64,000 nucleotides of DNA from Melampsora larici-populina 98AG31 (lineage: Eukaryota > Basidiomycota > Pucciniomycetes > Pucciniales > Melampsoraceae): NCBI RefSeq assembly GCF_000204055.1, contig NW_006768766.1, positions 3,718,019 to 3,782,018 of the forward strand. Reading direction: 5' to 3'. This document shows positions 22,708-34,010 of the stretch, piece by piece. Every line of letters starts with the position of its first letter. The stretch's first letter is position 1. The notes below the pieces were generated by a model that was not told where the DNA came from, did not search any database, and saw only the letters and a list, made by a program, of their open reading frames with translations. The translations under genes and the position numbers were made by a program.

Positions 22708-23502
22708 TGGGGCGCGAGAATTTTGCGATCGTTCATTTACGACGATTAATGTTCGCAAAGCGTATGCTTTGCAAAATTCCTTTTTACCCCCGTTATTATT
22801 TATTTTTACATACATTGTCGCGTTTCAAATGCTCGTTAAAAATACAGTTGGAAAAAAAAGTCCTGAAAAGTATCTCACAGTGCACCCTTTGTTGACTTTT
22901 CTGAGCGAACTTTCCCAACACAAAATGATTGCAATTGATTTACATTGGGAAAGTATAACAAATGCCCTCATTTCATAGTTTTGCGGGACTTCATTTGCAG
23001 ACTTCCTGAACCGCCGGAAAGTCAACCTTGTCAAAGTCGATTCCATAGATTGAAACATCATTTTTACGATGAAACTTCCCAATCCCAAAGATTGGATGCC
23101 ATCCAATCCATTGATATATATATCAAACCATTTGTCCATCAAAGGTGGTCTCAATGCGAGTGAGACGTGTCCGAACAAACAAAAGCGGAACGAAATGACT
23201 GAAAACCAAGGACATCCCCTCGGCCTTATCCTAGAAAGGCCAGAATGTCGCACACAGAAGAATGATCTAGTTTGTCAAAAGCTCTGTGTTAAGCTTGATT
23301 GACCTGATCAGACCCCCGTATAGCTTGTCAATTCCTAATTCACTTTGTTTTATTCCATCTTTTCAATTTCATCTTCGCACTTTTCATCGATATTCCTTCT
23401 CTCAAGACCAACATTGATCTCATCGATATTCCTTCTTTTAAGACGAACAATCTCATCAACAATTTACATCAACAAGAATCTCTCTATCAAGAACCCTCAG
23501 AA

Positions 23503-26500
23503 ATGAGGTCAAGTTTGGACAACCCCGACTCTGACAACGACGGTTCTTATCACGAAGAAGTAGACGAGTCCTCAGTCAACGAAAAAGATGACAAGTCGTT
23601 AGTCGACGAAGAAGATGGCGAGTCCTTAGTCAACGAAGAAGACTTCATCAACGAAGCGGACAAAGCATTACATTCAGATTCAGGAGACTCGGAAGTTTGC
23701 CCTCAGACTCTTCAGCCTCAATTCTACTCTAAGGAATCAAAATCAAAAACAACCATAACAACAAATGTTAAGCCTGAGACTCGTGGTGTTAAAGGCCAGA
23801 AGAAAACTTTTGCTCTACCACTCGACCGCCAGTCCTTCCAAACCTCCATCCATGAAGAGGCTACCGTTGACGACAAAGGCTATCCCCTGCTTCCGAACGG
23901 AGACACTGTCTATGTAAAGCAAGAAGATCAGGATGCTCCCACGAACTGGGGAACATTTGCATTTGCATACACGACTTCTGGTGACGGTAAAGACAAAGCA
24001 AAGCGCAAGAAACGTCCAACCGACTGGCAAACAGTGCGATTTACTTGCTTAGGCGTCATAGTTTGCACCAATGTGTGACTTCCTTGGCTCTCCACCCACT
24101 TCCCTGCAGAAGAGAAAAGGTTTTGTATCTCGGTAAGTCTTTCTGTGATATTTCCTCCTCTATATTTCATTTTCTCGAACTCATCTCTATTTCCTCCATT
24201 CCTTAGACCTCAGATCTGTAAAGCAGCACGGTGCCATGGTGTCCTCTCCTACATCCCATGCCACAACACTTTGTGTCGCATGGACGAGCATACCAGCGGC
24301 TGGGGTATAATCCGACACTCGGGCATACATGATCACCAATGGCCTCGGCGTTCAAAGCCTGAAAAATTGTCACTGGACAAGTTTGGCAAGAGAGTAATTG
24401 CCAATCCTGAAATGGGACCATTACGACACAAGGTACATACCATTTGATCTATGCATCTTTACCAAATAAAGTCTGACTGAAACTTTGATTCACTTCTTTG
24501 CAATAGGTCGGACGAGCTCCAGCAGGGCAAAAGAATATTGACCCGGCTTCTAACATCCATCCTGCATTTGGTCACCTTCATCGCACCGGTTACTATCGCC
24601 GTAGGATTCTTGTCACGTCTGGTGTAATTCCTGAAGCAAAAGTTCCTGGAGCCGGTGATAGCTTTGTAATGGACATGTGTCATTGGGGCGAGTAAGTTCT
24701 ATATATTGACATTACATTTCAGTTTTGGTTTCAATATTTTGACACGTTTCTTTTGGTTTCATTCATTTGTTCTGTTAGGCACGGATTATTAGAAAGATCC
24801 AGCTCCTTTAAGCCACGAGATGCCCACATGACGTTCCAAACTGAATGGATGACACAGCAACTTTTGTCTCGAGATGAGGACAAAAATGTCTACAGTGGTG
24901 GCCTGCTCTCTGACGTCACATATAAATTTTTTCTCAACAGTTATCTGCTGTCAACCTCTATGTACCACGAGGACCTTCGCCGATGGATTCCCATTCAATT
25001 CACCTGGTTGAAAGGGCTCACCGAAGAGCATTATGCTTCTCATTTCAAGACTCTCATGAAACAAATCAAAGAAGCCGACATGACTCAAATAGAATGTGAT
25101 ACACTGGTCCGTCAGGTCGTGGATTTCTCGGCGGCACAGAAGAATGGTTTTATCATTGCTTATATGGATGTTTTCAAAGAGACGGATCGTGCTGTTGCAC
25201 TTGACAAACTTAAAGGATGTGAAGAACATTTTAGAGCTCAAGTTACCCGGGTGAAGAGGAATCGTAACATCATACCTGTTGATGATGAGGTATGATATTT
25301 ATGATTCCTTATCCTTCTTCCTCATTCTTCATATTTATCAAAGCAATCCTTATGTTCTTCTTGAACAGGGCGCATTCGACAAACAGGCACGAGAACTTAT
25401 GAAGCAAGATAAGCCAGGTGGAATGAACTTTGATCAGAAGATTGCTCAGATGCGCAAAGACTTTCCTAAGGCTAAGCGATGGCTGGAATGGTGGACAGCT
25501 GCGGATATCAAGTCAATGCTTTTTAAATCAAGGACCAAGCGGATTGACGATGATGGCCTTTGCGACGACATGCCGGCCACGACCAATGCACAGGAGTCTC
25601 TCCATCGTGTTTATTACATGATCACGTACGTCATTTTCATTATTCACTATTTTTTTTCTATAACCCTGATTTGGTTTGTATGATTTCCTTTGATATGCTT
25701 CAGCGAGGGAAACTGTACAATAGCAATAGGTCTAGTTCAACTATACGCCTTGGTGCTTAGTCTTGAAAGGGACCACGAAGATCGGCTTTGCGGTGTTTCC
25801 ACAGGTTACGGTGATGAAAATAAGAGCTACAAGAAGGTTGCTCAAATTCTTGGCTGGTCAAAGAAACCACACAATTTTCGTGAAACCAAGAGCGATGGCA
25901 GGCCGCCAGATACTACAGAGGCTCTACTTGGACGTCGTAAAAAGCTTGGTCGACCTAAAGGGTCTGTTAACATTGACCGCAACCCAGTTACGACGTACCC
26001 AGGTTTTGCTGCTTCCTCTACCCTTGGTCGCCAAAACCGGTGCTGGCTCAATTCTATGACGGAATGCTTGTATGCAGTGCATACAGCCGTTTGGTACATC
26101 AGGGCAACAGGCAAATCAACACATATTTTTGCTAAGCTTATGAAATTCTTTTCGTCAAGGTCCACTTGGGAGATCAGTCAGAAAGGAAAAATCAACGGTA
26201 TTCTGTCAAGTGGACAAAACTCTCTCCATACTGCTATTCGACAGAGATGTGAAGGAAGCTTTATACCAGATCAACACGCCTCTGCTGATCAGTATTTCAA
26301 TGGCATCTTCAATCGTGAAACTGAAACAGCTCGTCCGGCGTCACCGGCTATGACACAGATTTTATTTCATGTCGACCTCAAGACCAAGCGTATCTGTTCA
26401 CATGACACTTCACATGTTATCCACGAAACTACTCATCTAAATAGCATTACTTTACCTCATAATTTGTTTGGCGATCAATTTACTTACTCGCAAACAAAGA

Positions 26501-28134
26501 ACCTTCTGGACCAATGGGCTTCAACAAAAGGCCTTCAAGGAATATCGCCACTACATTGTCGTAAATGCAAAGTCAATAAAGATGACGTAAATGCACCTCA
26601 ATCTGTTCCGGCATTTTATGAGAAATCTCAACTTATATTCGACCCACCTCCTCCCCATCTACAAATCAACCTCGATATTACGTACTTATTGAATACTCAA
26701 CGAGCAGAAGCCTTCAAGATGATGAAAGAATGTGATCTGCCTTACAAGTTAATCATGAACGGCACCACTTACTTGATGCGTGCTCGCGGATTTTGGGGAG
26801 GTGATCATTATTGGTGTAAAGTGATACGGACAGTTGGTGGCCTGACGGGTGTGTGGTATCATAATGATATGCTAAATGGTGGAATTGCACAGTTTGTATC
26901 TAGTGATGTAGAGACTATTGGAGGACCTTCACCTAATACGAGTTGGGTGATGTATTCTCGAGCTCCTACCACGGAAGAGTCACTGATAATCAAGGCTGCA
27001 GACACCCAAATTGACCGGGCTGTGGGCAGCAAGGTCATAGTAGATCGACCATTTTCACAAATGGAAGTCGAGGTTGACAAAGAAGAAGAAGGTGTTTCGG
27101 AAGGAGGTAACGATTCAGATATTGAGATGGTTAAGTACAAGAGCAGCAAGGAGTTGAAGGAGATTTTTGCCTCGGATGATTCTTTTACTGTGAAGGTAAA
27201 ACCAAATCAAGGTGAGCAATTTAATTTCAACTGATTCCTTGATGCGTTCACACTTGATAGTCTTCATTTATGATTCTTTGACAATTTATTAGCTCGTAGA
27301 AAAACCAATAATGTCAAGTACAAGAACAGCAAAGAGTTGGCAGATTTGTTTGCTTCAGATGACTCAGCTAGTGACGCTCCAGCTAGTGAAGCTCCTCCTC
27401 TGGCAAAAGTGCATCCGAAACAAGGTGAGGAATGCGATTTCCTTTCCTTTTTGCTAGCACATTTCTTATTAATTTATGATTCTTTATTGATTTATCAGCG
27501 CCTAGAAAATCCAAGAATCATGTCAAAGAAGACACTCTGGCAAAAGTGAAACCAAAACCAAAACAAGGTGAGGAATGTGATTTCCTATCCTTTTCGCTAG
27601 CACATTTCTTATTTATTTATGATTCTTTATTGATCTATCAGTGCCTAGAAAGAATCGTGTCAAAGACAAGATGTTGCCCTCAGATAAAGGTCACACAGAA
27701 GACAAAGCTCCTTTGGCAAAGAAACCAAAACGAGGTGCGCAACTATTCACTACCCCTTTTCCCATTTGATGTCTTACTTCTTTTATTTCATTCATGTCAA
27801 AGAAGAGGTGTTCCCCTCGGATAATGGTCACGCAGAAGACAAGGCTCCTTTGGCGAAGAAACCAAAACGTGGTGCGCAAGTATTCACTACCATTTGTTCT
27901 CATTTGATGACTTATTTCTTTCATCTCATTGTAGCACGTGATGAATCCAACACGGGGAGGGAAGAAATTGTAAATGTAAAGAAAAAGTCGAAATGGAAAG
28001 GATGGCATATTCTGAAGGAAGGTGAAGAGATCTCGCCAAAAGACAACACTTTGCCTGTGGGCAATGACAGCAGCCAAGAGGGCGATACCGGTGGTAGACG
28101 GGTATCAAAGCGTACGAAACGTAAGAGGGAGTAA
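23503..28134 (+). CDS. WRKY-GCM1 zinc finger / MULE-like DDE transposase / USP-like protease fusion, 1280 aa
   Basis: Twelve exons: 23503-24072, 24110-24132, 24207-24432, 24507-24691, 24779-25289, 25369-25625, 25704-27211, 27293-27424, 27499-27567, 27642-27734, 27803-27871 and 27935-28134. All phases agree (1281 codons). Residues 1-170 are acidic. About 183-250 form a WRKY-GCM1-type finger (CLGVIVCTNKRKGF, RPQICKAARC, CHNTLC, GIHDHQWP). About 300-590 match a MULE-type DDE core: LLSDVTYKFF (Asp), VVDFSAAQKNGF (Asp), GCEEHF (C-x2-H) and TTNAQESLHR (Glu). About 690-1000 match a ubiquitin-specific protease: Cys box NRCWLNSMTECLY (Cys704), metal-binding-like CxxH and CxxC pairs, His box GGDHYWCKVI (His959) with VWYHND. 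The tail is Lys-rich and made of repeated exons. MULEs with protease domains are known; this combination is read from motifs only. Exon 2 (23 nt) needs an unusually short 37-nt intron but restores the zinc finger exactly. Confidence 0.8.
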
Positions 28135-28962
28135 GAGGAGTGGGAATACCTTTTTCTCTTTTTTCTTTCTACTCACTCCTTTGTTTGTTTCTTTTGCTAT
28201 TTTGTTTTGTTTTGTGACATTTCTGTTTCGCTCATATTTTCTGTATCTTTTATCCATCAGTTTCTCTCTTGTAGTCCTCATAGTCACTGTTTCAGCTTTT
28301 GCCGTACCTGGTTCGGTATTTTCACTCGTTGTTTTCACTGCTACGTTATATCTGTTTAACTCTGGTGCTTCTTCTTGGAATTTTGGTTGTATTGACACGT
28401 AATACAACCTTTTTTTTTGATCGTAAAATATTGACCGTCAAAATATGGAATGAAGTGATATTTTGGAACTTCGCGATTTTTTTTCTTTGCGATGTTTTTA
28501 CTCCTTAATTCAATGCATTGCAAAATTCATGATTAGCTCCAGTAAATAGACTTTTGCGAGGTTTATTCTTTACGAGATAAAAGTGTTGCGATTGGGTGAC
28601 CGTAAAACTCAACAATTGACCATCTGTGGACTACATTTGCGAGTTTTTTTTTGCAAGCCTTTTTTTTACGTGCTTTCGAAAAGTAAGAAAGTATGTAAAA
28701 TAAATTAATGACAGGGTATTATTTATTTTTGCGAAGCATACGCTTTGCGAACATTAATCGTCGTAAATCAATGATCACAAAATTCATCAATCCCGTAAAA
28801 TATTTTGACTTGAGCCCCCCTAATATGCGTAATTTTTGAAGCGGAACACCTTTTTAGGTGTCCTGAATTAAAAATATGTTGGTTTTACGCATAATTTTTT
28901 TACAAACAACTTGTCCGAATTCGTGAATTTGGCGCAAAACATAAACAAACTTGAAACCCCCT

Positions 28963-29845
28963 AATCTATCTGCTATATAAATCCAAAAATTTATACTTTG
29001 TCTTAGTAGCCTCCAAGTCTGAGATGATGACTTAAATCTTCAGTCTCAGTCATTGGATCACTGTCATGATCAATCTGTGCCAGTACATGGTTTCTTTTAT
29101 ATATGTCCAATGCATATCATGTTTTTATTTGCAAGAAGGGCATTCAAGTTTAACTAAATTTCATTTGTTTTGTTAGAAAGTAAGATAGTTTTCCATTGAA
29201 GCGTTCTTTAGCCTTTGTGTGGTTGCTTGCACTGCAAAGATATTTTCAAATTTCCTCTTCAAGGAGAGAACGAAGAGAAAGATGGTAAATCGGTAAACAG
29301 ACACTGTTACAGAGTGACCTCTTGACTACGGGCTGTCGGCGAGGTGGAAATTTCAACTTCGAAATCTATGTCGACTTACATGCGTACATCTGGCGACCTC
29401 AGGAGCTTGATCAGAAAAAAGGCTGGGCGGTTTATCGGCATGAGGTTTCCAAGCAACTGAAATAGCACACATCTAAGGGTCGGCGGTCGAGGTGAAAGAT
29501 ACAACCAACTTCACAACTATTAAGATTATGGAGCATTCAAACCAACCCTCTGGCAGTGGCAGACACCTGCTCATGGGCCCTTGACTTCTATAGCCTCAAA
29601 AATTATCTGAACTTTCATCAGCCAAAGGCTTTTTCTTTCGGATCCTTTCACGAGGCACACCAATCGCTCTCACCATTTCAATACTCGGCTTAGGTTTGTC
29701 TTCTTGAGGCAGAAGGGAAGCATCATTCACCTAAATTCACGAGATACAATACAAGAATCATTGAGGTTGAATTGGCCGAGACCTAGGGCTCAAACCTTTT
29801 GTGCATGAAGCCACAAAACTTTATACGCTAACGTGTCAGATCAAT
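28963..29845. other. Promoter-like region of the second galactanase copy
   Basis: No coding sequence. From about 29270 to 29800 it aligns by eye with 15170-15750 upstream of the first copy, indicating that the duplication included the promoter. The region directly right of the nested transposon shows no further element. Confidence 0.45.
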
Positions 29846-32206
29846 ATGAGCTTTCATTCTTTAATATTTGGATTGCTTCTGCTGGCACTGATAGTCACTG
29901 GGGAAAAGAAACGTATTGTATCAGGAGCAGTGTGGAATGATGATACTGGAAAACGGATACAAGCTCATGGAGGATGCCTTTTACAAGTACGGGAATATTA
30001 CTAGACACTGCACACTGATAGCTGAATCAATCACAAAGGCTGAGATTTCAATCGTGTTTCCACAGCTAAAAGATCAATGGTACTGGTTTGGCGAAGACAA
30101 GGAGAAAGGATACAAGTTCAAGGGTATTAGTTGAGTTGTCCTCCAAAATGCAACGTTTTAGGATTGATTTGAAGAGCACTAAATAATGAAATCTTGATTA
30201 GGCTGCTATAGGTCCAACAACCTCCTTACATGGACGAGGCTACCAAATGTGCTGACTAGTACGGCTGGCACCCCACTGAACGAGAATATGGTGGTTGAAA
30301 GACCCCGAGTTCTCTTCAACAAAGCAACCAACAAGTTTGTGATGTACTTTCACTACGATGTAAGTCTTTCGAGAATGTCCCTTGCATAGTTGATGCTTAC
30401 CACTATATCACTTCCCGGTTTCATGGCATTTTGTGTAGGACTCAAAGTAGGTCTATAGCTGACCTGATGCTGTATTTTCAGAAAATCTAGATATCCCCTG
30501 ATGCCTTTGGATACTTGATTCTAAAAGCTACAAGCTAGCACAAATCGGTGTCGCGAGAAGTGATAAGGCAGGTTTCTATCCAATTATTAACATGCATCAG
30601 TATAGAGTGCAAAGCCCGATTTTGACAGTGGGGATATCATTGATTGATCATCATGTTGATTGATAATCTTTTCGGGGTGGCCTCCAAGTAGATTGATTCA
30701 GGTTGGAAGTTTGTTTGTGCATTTTCACCCCTCAATTCGCAGAGCCGTGATCTTTCCTTGTTCCAAGATGATGATGGAACAGGATATGTGATCTTCGCCT
30801 CTGGTAAGTTTGCTCGCTGTTTCCTCCCCACCAAGAGTCACACAAGCCTGCAAGAGAACTGATTGACCACGCGCGACTTACAATTAGATGGAAATGCAAA
30901 TCTAAAGCTGGCGCGTCTCAGTCAAGACTATGTGAGCAATCACTGTTTGAACTCCTCATCGAGAAGACCAAAGGGTTGTTGATGGACTCGAGATGAGTCA
31001 GATGGATGTCAAGGAGTTAGTTCATATATGGAATCGGGTGTTCTGGGAAGCTACTGGTCTTATCAAGGACGCAGGAGTTTACCACCTGATATTCTCACTC
31101 CAGGTGATTACGTTTTAAACATCGTGTTATCCATTTACGAAATGACAGAATTTTTGACACTGACGGCAACAATGGGTGGGGTTATATGGACCTCCTCAAG
31201 AAAGGTTGGTCTGCAAACCCAAACAAAGTCATAACAACGAGGAACTTGGCTGGTCCCTGGTCCAAAGACGTCGATATTGCAGACCCCAAGCTAAACACAT
31301 ATTCCTCACAAAACACATATGATCTTACAGTGACTGGTTCTAAGGCAAGGTCTCATATCTGTACGTCAGGTTGCAGTCGTCGTTGCGGATAGATTACTGT
31401 ATGATAGGATATTCACCTCGTGGGCTATCCTTGGAAACACGATCAGTCACTGCAGATTGTTGGGTAGAAAAGGATCTTGGGAACTCAAGATATATTTGGC
31501 AACCCTTGCGGATCCAGAATGGTAACTTTTGAATAGACTGGCATGATGTCTGGGCGATTGATGTAAAAACGGGTAAACTAGTCATCCCTTCATTGGTTGT
31601 GAAGAGTATATACATCAGCAGTGGTAATTATTCACTTGGCTTCCTCAATGTGTTTCTTGTTCTTTTATCACATTCAAGGGGTGGTGACTGCTTCAAAAGG
31701 GACCAAGTATATCTCTTCCAGCCGTCAGTCAGGTTAGTGAATTATATAATGATGTTACCCCTTCCATACTCCATAAAGGATTTGATTCTGAAATCTTCAT
31801 CTATGAAAAGGAATTGATGGTCATGGCTTACTTTGTTTCTTACTTCTTGAATCATTGATGATTGTTTTTTTAATCTGGAACAGGACAGTTGAAACTTGGA
31901 AAGACGCCAGGAGGACGATTGACGTATGAAAATGTTAACCCAACATTGAAATTCCAAAAGATCAGTGGCAATAGCCCAGATGGAGGTGCAGCTGAATGGT
32001 GTTCAATTTTCTACACAAGCCCAGGGGGGACCTATCAAACAGGGAAGATGAGTGTAAATGGAGGTGGGAAGTTTGATGTGGATTATCCACCAACTTCAGC
32101 TCAAATTTCTATCCCCGTACGCATCAATCTGAAGCCTGGAGGTGGAAATTCAATTGAAATAGTGACTCCAAGTGGAGTCAAGGTTGATTATATCATTCTC
32201 TATTGA
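29846..32206 (+). pseudogene. Exo-beta-1,3-galactanase-like GH43 + CBM35 gene, second copy, decayed
   Basis: Same exon plan as the copy at 15762: 29846-29986, 30066-30129, 30202-30359, 30439-30446, 30528-30567, 30692-30803, 30888-30931, (30972-31103), 31201-31360, 31447-31572, 31679-31732 and 31884-32206. A signal peptide (MSFHSLIFGLLLLALIV) and the GH43 blocks are recognisable. Two lesions are seen. First, the acceptor before exon 8 reads CCAA instead of CCAG (A at 30971), and the next AG shifts the frame. Second, TGA at 31530-31532 replaces the Arg codon of the sister copy. GDRW has also become ADCW. The last exon is 51 nt longer in frame than in the other copies. The CAG codon where the first copy has TAG is intact here, so neither copy is a simple degraded version of the other. 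Confidence 0.8.
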
Positions 32207-32759
32207 GATATCTAGGAAGAAACAAAACATGCATAATAGTAATACATATGTTTATCAAGCCATGTACATTATTGATTGTTCAAACTAATAAACAAAGAAT
32301 ATAATTTCTGCTATGATATTGTGAAAATTTTGAGTCATTGCATAACTTGACATTGATCTACACTCATCTTGAGACATCCATATCATTTCCATGGAGTGAG
32401 CTTTGAGGGGTCCTGACATCTAAGGTCTGATTTGATTCTTGCTTTGGAGTCAGATAGGGGGATTCAAGTGCAAGTGTTTTGTCAAAGCCCCTGAAAATTA
32501 TTGTTTCTCTTATTTTAGATTTGAAAACAAACCAAGGTGGTTGTAATTATGACCTACATTCATGCATCAGAGCGGATGTTGCAACCTGTGACATGTGGAG
32601 CAGTTGAGTTTCACCTGAGCAGAGCTATTACTGTATGTGATTTTCCCACATGCTACAATAATCATACCAAGAAGCCACATCCCCTTTCCCCCTGTCCCCA
32701 AGTCACATGCCCCCAAAAAAGGCCATAACATATTGTAGCATCTCAACTGCAACAGACCA
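32207..32759. other. Noncoding spacer
   Basis: Downstream of the galactanase copy; AT-rich, with no frame, RNA gene or inverted-repeat structure that I can support. The right part leads into the gag remnant without a visible boundary. Confidence 0.35.
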
Positions 32760-34010
32760 AAAGGCCACAAAAAAGAAGAGCTGAAGGAATAATTGAAAAT
32801 TTCATCCTGAAGAAGAAATTGAAGAAGTGTTTCAAGAAGGCAAGAAAGTAGAAAGCATTATTGATAGATTAAGTTTACAAGATACAACATATATATGTAC
32901 TACCACCTCACCGTCCTTCCAAATACCAAACAAGGAGACAGAGTCCAATGAAGGCAATTCTTTGCACAACAACACAACTGGTGATTTAGAGACTGCCACA
33001 ATGGTTGCTGTCAAATACCTCAACCAATTAGCTCAGCAAGTGGCAGAGATAAACAATTGGTGTATGGAGGAAACCACCCAACAAACTAAACTAGCTGTCC
33101 AACTAGTGTCCAAACCAAGATGCTTTAAGCAATACAAAGCCCATGTTATGCAATTAGAGAGCCAAAAACCAATGGTTCTAATGTTGCACCACAGGTCCAA
33201 CACACACCACCTCTGCACCTACCCATGCCCTACCAATGAGTAAAGTTGCAAAACCTGATAATTGTATGAAGGAACACAAGGTGTGCTAGCGGAAGCTTTT
33301 GTGAGCCAAGTGAGAATCTACACCACAATGAATTGGACACTCTTCAGATTAGACAACACTAAATTAATCATGTTTGCCATCTTGTACCTAATGGGTGAGG
33401 CAAACAAGTGGGATCAGCTATTCCTTCAACATATCATGGACAAAAACAACACAACCCCTTTCAAATACAATGGATTCACTGTTGCCTTTAAATCTGTTCT
33501 CTTTGATTCCAGAATTGGACCAACAAAAACATGCCAAAGCTGCACTCCATTGCGCCAGGCACTAAATGGGAACTGTCTACGCGTATCAGCCACTATTTTA
33601 AAGGTTTGGAGAGTAACATATAGATACCCATGATACAAGATCAGTTTGACACTCTTGAAGAAATCATCAAGTCAGCTAGTGCTACAGACAATGACTCACA
33701 AGGTGAAATCATGTACCCGGAAACCATTACACAAACACCCAACCCTGAAGCTATGGATATCTCATCAGCACACTTCAACATCTTGTCCAAAGAATATAAC
33801 TATTGGGTGACAGAACCACTCTGCTGAAAGTGTGAGAGACATTGGCATTCAACCTATTGGTGTCTTAAGTTTTGTGAATTTGTGATGGTGGAAGGAGGAA
33901 AATTACTGAAATTGAGGCAAAGTGCTGCATTACAGAAGCAATCAGGAGGAAATTCAGGTGCATCAATATCAGTAGCAGATCAGTCAAAGGATAGTGGTGC
34001 TCAGGAGTGA
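32760..34010 (+). pseudogene. Ty3/Gypsy-type gag remnant
   Basis: Successive broken frames read as a retrotransposon gag. The first is a coiled segment (TMVAVKYLNQLAQQVAEINN, 33000). Next comes the capsid-like block MYEGTQGVLAEAFVSQVRIY at 33262 with LIMFAILYLMGEANKWDQLF and TPFKYNGFTVAFKSVLFDS. MIQDQFDTLEEIIKSASATD follows at 33630, then a decayed Cys/His knuckle (CERHWHSTYWCLKFC) near 33830. Stops and frameshifts separate the blocks. No protease or reverse transcriptase follows, so the element is truncated. Confidence 0.75.

Larger units (their letters stand above)
22425..28821 (+). mobile_element. 6.4-kb DNA transposon carrying the zinc finger-DDE-USP gene
   Basis: The termini AAGGGGCTCAAGTCAAAAT (22425) and the complement at the right end (ttttgacttgagcccccct, ending 28821) are inverted repeats. 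AAT lies immediately outside both (22422-22424 and 28822-28824). The right terminal repeat is continuous for about 91 bp (28732-28821). Its inner part (gcgaagcatacgctttgcga acattaatcgtcgtaaat) matches 22733-22774 on the left in reverse orientation, so the left repeat is interrupted by roughly 250 bp. One gene fills the interior. The 3-bp duplication is unlike the 8-9 bp usual for Mutator-like elements. Confidence 0.75.
22358..28962. mobile_element. Outer inverted-repeat element split by an inner transposon
   Basis: Ends AGGGGGTTTCAAGTT (22358) and AACTTGAAACCCCCT (ending 28962) are perfect inverted repeats, flanked on both sides by AAT (22355-22357 and 28963-28965). The outer-specific sequence is short: 22358-22424 on the left, 28822-28962 on the right. 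The right part contains a hairpin (acaccttttt aggtgtcct) like the one in the Harbinger-like element at 53308. The outer element is therefore a roughly 200-bp nonautonomous relative of that element, interrupted by the 6.4-kb inner transposon. Confidence 0.7.
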
